DNA from: an uncultured Kineothrix sp.
Lineage (GTDB): Bacteria; Bacillota; Clostridia; Lachnospirales; Lachnospiraceae
Length of the DNA stretch: 11,104 bases
Reading direction: 5' to 3'
Assembly: GCA_910587275.1 (NCBI GenBank)
Contig: CAJUMD010000110.1
Location: 1 to 11,104, forward strand
Positions 6,508 to 11,104 of the stretch are shown here, piece by piece. Both the position numbers and the translations under genes were made by a program. The notes beneath the pieces are model-generated. The model had not been told where the DNA came from and did not search any database. It was given only the letters and a program-made list of their open reading frames with translations. The first letter of the stretch is position 1. Every line of letters starts with the position of its first letter.

Positions 6508-9500
6508 TTAAGGATTTAACAGAATCTCCTCCAAAAGCTCCAAAAGTTTCGGCACATCAATGGGTTTTGCAATATGCCCGTTCATGCCTGCATCCATCGC
6601 CGCCTTTCTGTCCTCGTCAAAAGCATTTGCCGTCATGGCGATGATGGGAATACCTGCGGCATCCGGGTTATCCAGCGCACGAATCTGCTTTGTCGCCTCA
6701 TACCCGTTCATAATCGGCATCTGGATATCCATCAGGATTACGTCGTACTGCCCCGGCTGCGCCTGCCGCATCTTTTCCACCGCAACGGCGCCATCGTCCG
6801 CCACGTCAATGACAAAGCCCGAAGGACGGAGGATTTCCACGGCAATCTCCTGGTTCAGCTCATTATCCTCCACCAAAAGCAGCTTCTTTCCTTCAAAGGA
6901 TACCGTTCCCCCCGTTCCCGCCTTTCCGGTTCCCCGGGCGTTAAACGGCGACTCCAGGATTTCCCTGAGCTCCGAAAGGAAAATGGGTTTGGAGCAGAAT
7001 GCCGTAACGCCCGCTTCCCTTGCCTCCTGCTCGATATCCGCCCAGTCGTAAGCCGTCAATATAATGATTGGCTTATTCTCCCCGATAATTCCGCGGATGC
7101 GCCTCACCACTTCGATTCCGTTCATATCCGGCATCAGCCAGTCAATGATATATGCCGCATATTCGTCGTTCTGCTCCACCGCGAGCTGGGTGCGCAGCAC
7201 CGCTTCCTTGCCGGAAGTAGTCCAGTCCGGGCGCATCCCGATGGCGGAAAGCATCTTCGTCACACTGGAACAGGTATTAAAGTCATCGTCCACCACCAGC
7301 GAACGCAGCCCTTTCAATTCGGGGATTACATCCTGCCGTTCCGGTCCGGTACAGGTCCTAAACTGCAGCGACACGGTAAACGTACTCCCCTTCCCTTCCT
7401 CGCTGACAACCGTAATCGTACCGCCCATCATGTCCACGATATTTTTCGTAATTGCCATTCCCAGCCCGGTTCCCTGGATGCCGCTGACCGTACTCGTCCG
7501 CTCCCGCTCAAAGGGTTCAAACACATGCTGTAAAAACTCGCTGCTCATACCGATTCCGGTATCCTTAACCTGGAATTCGTAAGACGCATAACCTTCGGGA
7601 GCGTTCTCTTTCTGCAGGATGCGGACGCTGACAATCCCGCCGGGCATCGTAAATTTCATGGCATTACTCAAAAGGTTTAACAATACCTGGTTCAGCCTGA
7701 GCTTGTCGCATAACACATGTTCGTTGATTACATCCGCGGTGTCAATGTAAAATTCCAACTGCTTGGAAGCAATATCCGCCTGCACAATAGTCTTTAAATC
7801 ATGCATGATTTCGGGAAGGGAAGTCTCCTTTTCCTCAATTTTCACTTTTCCGCTCTCAATGCGGCTCATGTCCAGCACGTCGTTAATCAGGCTGAGCAAA
7901 TGGTTGCTGGATGTGGTAATCTTCGCCAGATAATCCTGCACCTGCTCCTTATTGTCAATATGGGTCGCCGCAAGGGACGTAAATCCGATAATGGCATTCA
8001 TGGGCGTACGGATATCATGGGACATATTGTTTAAGAACGTGGTTTTCGCTTTATTGGCATGCTGCGCCGCCGCCAATGCATCCTGGAGGTCAGTCTTTTG
8101 CTGTTCCAACTGTCCGGCAAGCCGCTTTTCCTCATCAATATCAACGAACAGTCCCACAAAAGTAACCGGCGAGCCGTCCTCCCTGCGGGACAGCCTTCCT
8201 GCGGCATGGAACCACCTCCATCCGGCATGTCTGGTATGCATCCGGTATTCCACGTTATATGTCTTTTCCCCCGTATAGTCTTTTATGGTGTCCCAAAATT
8301 CCTTTAATACTCTTTCCTTATCCTCCATATGTATGAGATCCGTCCATGATTCCATGCGGTCCGGAAATTCCTCCATCCCCTGGTATCCTAACAGACTGCG
8401 GAATTTTTCGCTCCACGTACAGGAAACCACCCGGGCGTCCCGGTTAAATTCCATGCTCCACAGACCGGACCCCATCGCCGCCTGGATATTTTCCATCGCC
8501 GCCTGCTCCCGCTCAATCTGCGCATAAGCGGACCGTATCCGGTCCCCGTCCGCCTTTTCCTGTGCCAAAAGAGTTTCCGCATTCTTTTTGGACTGACGGA
8601 TCATCATAAAACATACCAGGACCATGGCAATTACCGTAAGGACAATTTGGATAATGCCCCTGCTCATCATGCCGGAACTGATGGAACGGATCTGTTCGCT
8701 GATGACGCTGTCCTGAATCAGAATCGCCAGCATCCAATCGGTTCCCTCCACAGGAATATAGCAAAGGTCCTCCTTGGAACCCCGGTAATGGAAGGAAACC
8801 TGCCCTTCCCTCCCGTCCGTAAAATCGTCTTCCAACTGTCCCAGCGTATACCCGTCCCCGAACTCCGCCTCCTTTAGTTCCTTAAGGATATTGCTTCCCC
8901 CGCGCAGACATCCGAACGCATCATTCGTCAGACTCTCACCGTTCCTGTAATACAGGTTACAAAATGTTTCGTTATAGCTGGTCTGCAGCGTCAGGGAACT
9001 TAACATCTCGTCAATGTTAATCTGAATAAAGCAGACCTTAATCTGTGCCCCCCGGAAGAAAATGTCCTCCACGGGGACTGCCAGCACCACCTGCTTCTTT
9101 GCACCGTAAAGACTGGAAATGCGGATCACGGGTTCCGTCAGTTCTTCCGAAAGAAAACCATACCTGCTAAGCCCCGACGTCGTACTATGCTCCGTATAAA
9201 CAATCCCGTTTTCATCCACCAGGGCAAATTTATCCACCCCGTATAATTTTTTCACTTTCCCTAAAAATGCGCGCAATGTCTCCTGCGATTCCAAATAGGA
9301 GGCATCCAGTATGTCCAGCGCGTTTTCCATATAGGAAAATTTATTTTTGAGTTCCTCGGAAACAACCTGCGCCCTCCGGCCCGCCAATTCCTCCAAATAA
9401 AATTCACTGACCTTCTTCACCGCCTGGCTGGTTCCCGTCCTCGCACCGCCGGATACCCAAACGGTGGTAAATATAAGTATCCATGCAATAAGCATACCTC

Positions 9501-9603
9501 CCCAAAGGGCGTATGCGAATGTCTGCTTTTTCTGTTCTTCCTTTGTCTGGTTTGGTTGTTTTTCCTGTTCCTTTCCCATTTCCATTTCCAATCCTGTTTC
9601 CAT
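6508..9603 (-). CDS. Hybrid sensor histidine kinase with extracytoplasmic sensor, PAS and two receiver domains
   Basis: A 1031-residue membrane histidine kinase. A polar, Glu/Gln/Lys-rich cytoplasmic N-terminus (1-28) is followed by a membrane helix (about 31-50), an extracytoplasmic region of about 265 residues resembling a double-Cache fold, a second helix (about 316-336), a coiled linker and a PAS fold (about 372-490). HisKA follows, with phospho-acceptor H529 in NNMSHDIRTPMN. HATPase_c has N647 in the N box, DTGIGM at 681-686 and GTGLGM at 711-716. Receiver 1 has an acidic pocket at 772-774, D821, T850 and K872; receiver 2 has E912-D913, D959, T991 and K1013. All catalytic residues look intact. 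There is no HPt domain or DNA-binding output, so a partner elsewhere is needed. It lies 62 bases after the binding-protein gene, which suggests the two cooperate in sensing. The start is uncertain: ATG 9603 follows a stop codon directly, whereas ATG 9585 has AGGA six bases upstream. Confidence 0.93.
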   Translation of the reverse strand: METGLEMEMGKEQEKQPNQTKEEQKKQTFAYALWGGMLIAWILIFTTVWVSGGARTGTSQAVKKVSEFYLEELAGRRAQVVSEELKNKFSYMENALDILDASYLESQETLRAFLGKVKKLYGVDKFALVDENGIVYTEHSTTSGLSRYGFLSEELTEPVIRISSLYGAKKQVVLAVPVEDIFFRGAQIKVCFIQINIDEMLSSLTLQTSYNETFCNLYYRNGESLTNDAFGCLRGGSNILKELKEAEFGDGYTLGQLEDDFTDGREGQVSFHYRGSKEDLCYIPVEGTDWMLAILIQDSVISEQIRSISSGMMSRGIIQIVLTVIAMVLVCFMMIRQSKKNAETLLAQEKADGDRIRSAYAQIEREQAAMENIQAAMGSGLWSMEFNRDARVVSCTWSEKFRSLLGYQGMEEFPDRMESWTDLIHMEDKERVLKEFWDTIKDYTGEKTYNVEYRMHTRHAGWRWFHAAGRLSRREDGSPVTFVGLFVDIDEEKRLAGQLEQQKTDLQDALAAAQHANKAKTTFLNNMSHDIRTPMNAIIGFTSLAATHIDNKEQVQDYLAKITTSSNHLLSLINDVLDMSRIESGKVKIEEKETSLPEIMHDLKTIVQADIASKQLEFYIDTADVINEHVLCDKLRLNQVLLNLLSNAMKFTMPGGIVSVRILQKENAPEGYASYEFQVKDTGIGMSSEFLQHVFEPFERERTSTVSGIQGTGLGMAITKNIVDMMGGTITVVSEEGKGSTFTVSLQFRTCTGPERQDVIPELKGLRSLVVDDDFNTCSSVTKMLSAIGMRPDWTTSGKEAVLRTQLAVEQNDEYAAYIIDWLMPDMNGIEVVRRIRGIIGENKPIIILTAYDWADIEQEAREAGVTAFCSKPIFLSELREILESPFNARGTGKAGTGGTVSFEGKKLLLVEDNELNQEIAVEILRPSGFVIDVADDGAVAVEKMRQAQPGQYDVILMDIQMPIMNGYEATKQIRALDNPDAAGIPIIAMTANAFDEDRKAAMDAGMNGHIAKPIDVPKLLELLEEILLNP

Positions 9604-9630
9604 TTATGTTTCTATTTCCGTTCCCGTTTT
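9562..9630 (-). repeat. Degenerate hexanucleotide repeat spanning the kinase start codon
   Basis: On the minus strand, about 69 bases run as an imperfect 6-base repeat close to NNGGAA, for example GGAAATGGAAATGGGAAAGG. The repeat keeps frame with the kinase, and in the coding part it encodes alternating Glu or Gly (ETGLEMEMGKEQE). The part upstream of ATG 9603 reads in the same frame as MKTGTEIET followed by TAA, which abuts the ATG. It looks like the product of slippage. It also supplies several purine-rich sequences that could act as ribosome binding sites. Confidence 0.5.
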
Positions 9631-9665
9631 CATATCCGGTTTATTGACTGTGTTTACGGTTCTGT

Positions 9666-10877
9666 CTAATCCATTTCCCCGTACAGTGTCCGCAGCATTG
9701 CCGCAGCGCCGTCCTGGTAAATAACGGTCGTTGTTTCTTCCGTTTTCTCCGGATATGCATCCCCCGGAAGATGTCCGTCCGCAATTTTCACCGCTACCTG
9801 CATCGTATCAAAACCGATGGAATAACAGTCCTGAACCCCTAAGGCATAAATAACCCCGTCCCTAAGATACTGCAGCGCCTCCTGGTCATGATCCATCCCG
9901 ACAATCAGCACTTCGTTCTCCCTTCCTTCCTCGATGACCGCCCTTGCCGCCCCTACCGGATTGCTCATGTTGCAGCAGACCATCCCCGCCAGGTCGTCAT
10001 AATCTGCCAAAAAACCTTTCGTAAATCCGTATGCTTTCTCCACCGTATCCTCGTCGTAGGCGATTTCCACGATTTCCATTCCGGGATATTTGGCAATAAC
10101 GTCCTGTGCCCCAAGCGCCCGGTCCTCATGGCAGGGTGCGCCTTCCGTCCCGACCAGGATAGCCACCTTCCCCTCATATCCCAACTTCTTGCAAAGGGCT
10201 TCCGCCAGTTCCGCTCCGTCCCCGTAATTATGGGTATTGCCCACATAAGCAATCCGGCTGCATCCGTCTTCCTTCGCCGCATCCGAACTGGAAAACGTCA
10301 TGACTTTCTGCCCGTCTTCCATCAGGCGGTTAATAACCGGCGTAATGGTTTCCACATCCGCCACATCCACGCCGAGCACGTCAAACCCCCGTTCAAATGC
10401 GTCCTCCAGCCGTCCTGCCTGGTCTTCGGCGGATACGCTGTTTGGCGCCAGATATTCATAATTAATGGTAATTCCCATTTCCCCATACTGTTCCGCCGCA
10501 TCCTCCATCCCAAGAGCCACCGCATCCCACCAGGGATGGACCATTTTGTAGGTAAAATAAAAATTATATTCTTTCTTCATGGGCTCATACCCGTCCAGTT
10601 CATGGTCAAACCGGACGGCATCCGGCGAATTCCCAATGTTTCCGTCCCCGTCCGCCACACTCCCTTCCGGGATGCCATATCCCCCGGAAGCCTCATTTTC
10701 CCCCGGACTTGCCGTCTCCTCCACGGATGCTTCCGCAGATGCTTCTTCGTCCGTTCCCCCGCATCCTGCCAGTCCGGATGCACAGGTACAGCAAACCATT
10801 AACGGCAAGGCAAAGGACATCCATTTATCCTGTCTGTTCCTTTGCCCTGCCTTATCTTCCTTCCTCCATTTGCACAC
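9666..10877 (-). CDS. Sugar-binding-type periplasmic binding lipoprotein
   Basis: A 403-residue (from GTG 10877) lipoprotein with a type 1 periplasmic binding fold, the family of ribose, galactose and AI-2 binding proteins. A Lys/Arg-rich N-terminus, a hydrophobic stretch and the lipobox LAGC put the acylated cysteine at residue 39. An acidic, low-complexity tether (about 40-102) then leads to the binding domain, which opens NFYFTYKMVHPWWDAVALG and includes NMSNPVGAARAV and GMDHDQEALQYLRDGV. Its ligand cannot be told. No ABC permease or ATPase accompanies it; the next gene is the hybrid kinase, so it may act as a ligand-presenting co-receptor as LuxP does for LuxQ. I prefer GTG 10877 because AGAGGAG lies about 10 bases upstream and the nearest -10 box would leave ATG 10913 with almost no leader. 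ATG 10913 gives 415 residues; ATG 10820 would lack a positively charged N-terminus. Confidence 0.88.
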   Translation of the reverse strand: MCKWRKEDKAGQRNRQDKWMSFALPLMVCCTCASGLAGCGGTDEEASAEASVEETASPGENEASGGYGIPEGSVADGDGNIGNSPDAVRFDHELDGYEPMKKEYNFYFTYKMVHPWWDAVALGMEDAAEQYGEMGITINYEYLAPNSVSAEDQAGRLEDAFERGFDVLGVDVADVETITPVINRLMEDGQKVMTFSSSDAAKEDGCSRIAYVGNTHNYGDGAELAEALCKKLGYEGKVAILVGTEGAPCHEDRALGAQDVIAKYPGMEIVEIAYDEDTVEKAYGFTKGFLADYDDLAGMVCCNMSNPVGAARAVIEEGRENEVLIVGMDHDQEALQYLRDGVIYALGVQDCYSIGFDTMQVAVKIADGHLPGDAYPEKTEETTTVIYQDGAAAMLRTLYGEMD

Positions 10878-10924
10878 GGCAGTGAGTCTCCTCTCTTTTG
10901 TTTCTTTCATCACTCAATCACTAT

Positions 10925-10960
10925 ATTATAAAATCATATCATAAAGCCTTTGGAATTTCC
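10925..10960 (-). promoter_or_regulatory. Probable promoter of the binding protein-kinase-transporter operon
   Basis: On the minus strand a perfect TATAAT lies at 10925-10930 in AT-rich DNA, predicting a transcript start near 10918. No good -35 box is found at 16-19 bases; the region has only weak matches. A short palindrome, GGAATTTCC (10952-10960), sits at about -34 to -42, where an activator could substitute for a -35 box. This supports starting translation at 10877 rather than 10913. Confidence 0.4.
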
Positions 10961-11101
10961 ACGGTTTTCTGCCAAATGTCGCATTACACGTAACAGTTCA
11001 GCCTGAAATGTTATGTTCGTGGGTGAGTGCGGACGCAAAAACCAAGAGCGCAACCCCCTGCCCGGTTTCTTCCTGCCCTCCTGTGCTTCCCCTGGCGGCA
11101 T
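10934..11101 (-). other. Short open frame at the right edge, probably not a gene
   Basis: The minus strand is open for 55 codons from ATG 11101 to TGA at 10934, and the frame also continues to the window edge. The predicted peptide is Arg-rich at the start (GRKKPGRGLRSW) and contains QAELLRVMRHLAENRG, which is encoded across and beyond the palindrome. No ribosome binding site precedes the ATG inside the window, and I recognise no domain. It could be the 3' end of a gene entering from the right, or coding-like sequence inside a repeat. Apart from this and the promoter, the last 190 bases hold nothing I can assign. Confidence 0.2.
10981..11025. repeat. Imperfect palindrome, possible dispersed intergenic element
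   Basis: TAACAGTTCAG (10991-11001) and CTGAAATGTTA (11003-11013) form an 11-base inverted repeat around a single C with one mismatch. Flanking CACG (10987-10990) and CGTG (11018-11021) are also complementary, so the element can fold into a long hairpin on either strand. It has no T-tract, so it is not a classic terminator. The wording around it feels familiar to me from Clostridia intergenic DNA, but I cannot confirm that it is repeated. Confidence 0.35.
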
Positions 11102-11104
11102 CTG

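Noticed and set aside
6574..7533. Plus-strand open frame of 319 codons
   Set aside because: It is a shadow of the kinase receiver and ATPase domains, rich in His, Arg and Pro, with no recognisable fold.
9888..10802. Plus-strand open frame of 304 codons
   Set aside because: It is antisense to the binding lipoprotein; its composition and lack of motifs mark it as a shadow.
1..11104. CRISPR arrays, tRNA or rRNA genes, insertion sequences, phage genes
   Set aside because: No regularly spaced repeats, cloverleaf-like sequence, transposase, integrase or phage proteins were seen on either strand.

Overview
The window looks like chromosome from an anaerobic Clostridia-type bacterium, most plausibly a Lachnospiraceae gut commensal. 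The reasons are strong AGGAGG-type ribosome binding sites, fairly GC-rich third codon positions in genes separated by AT-rich spacers, an oxygen-sensitive B12-independent diol dehydratase, and a large hybrid histidine kinase of a kind common in that family. This placement is inference; there is no rRNA or other marker. Eight protein-coding genes are supported, seven on the minus strand and one on the plus strand. I see no tRNA, rRNA, CRISPR array or insertion sequence.

Left block (163-4535, minus strand, read right to left): a glycyl radical diol dehydratase, its radical SAM activating enzyme, one EutS/PduU-type microcompartment shell protein and one EutP/PduV-type small GTPase. They are closely spaced and probably form one operon behind a good sigma-70-type promoter at 4591-4619. 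The dehydratase carries every catalytic and substrate residue I know from Clostridium butyricum glycerol dehydratase, so glycerol or 1,2-propanediol is the likely substrate and 3-hydroxypropanal or propanal the product. The shell protein and GTPase say the reaction belongs to a glycyl-radical microcompartment. The rest of such an organelle (hexamer and pentamer shell proteins, aldehyde and alcohol dehydrogenases, phosphotransacylase) is absent here. About 160 bases of AT-rich sequence follow the GTPase gene, so this may be a satellite operon with the main locus elsewhere.

Middle: a YcdX-like PHP-domain phosphohydrolase (4753-5529, plus strand) is divergent from the dehydratase. The 217-base gap between them holds promoters for both directions and a cluster of inverted half-sites. 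Its stop codon is four bases from that of the convergent AEC-family transporter gene.

Right block (5534-10877, minus strand): a lipoprotein of the sugar-binding periplasmic fold, a 1031-residue hybrid histidine kinase with an extracytoplasmic sensor and two receiver domains, and an AEC-family permease. The gaps are about 60 bases, so they are probably co-transcribed. No ABC permease or ATPase accompanies the binding protein, which suggests that it presents a ligand to the kinase. The last 190 bases hold the probable promoter of this operon and a structured palindromic element that may be a dispersed repeat.
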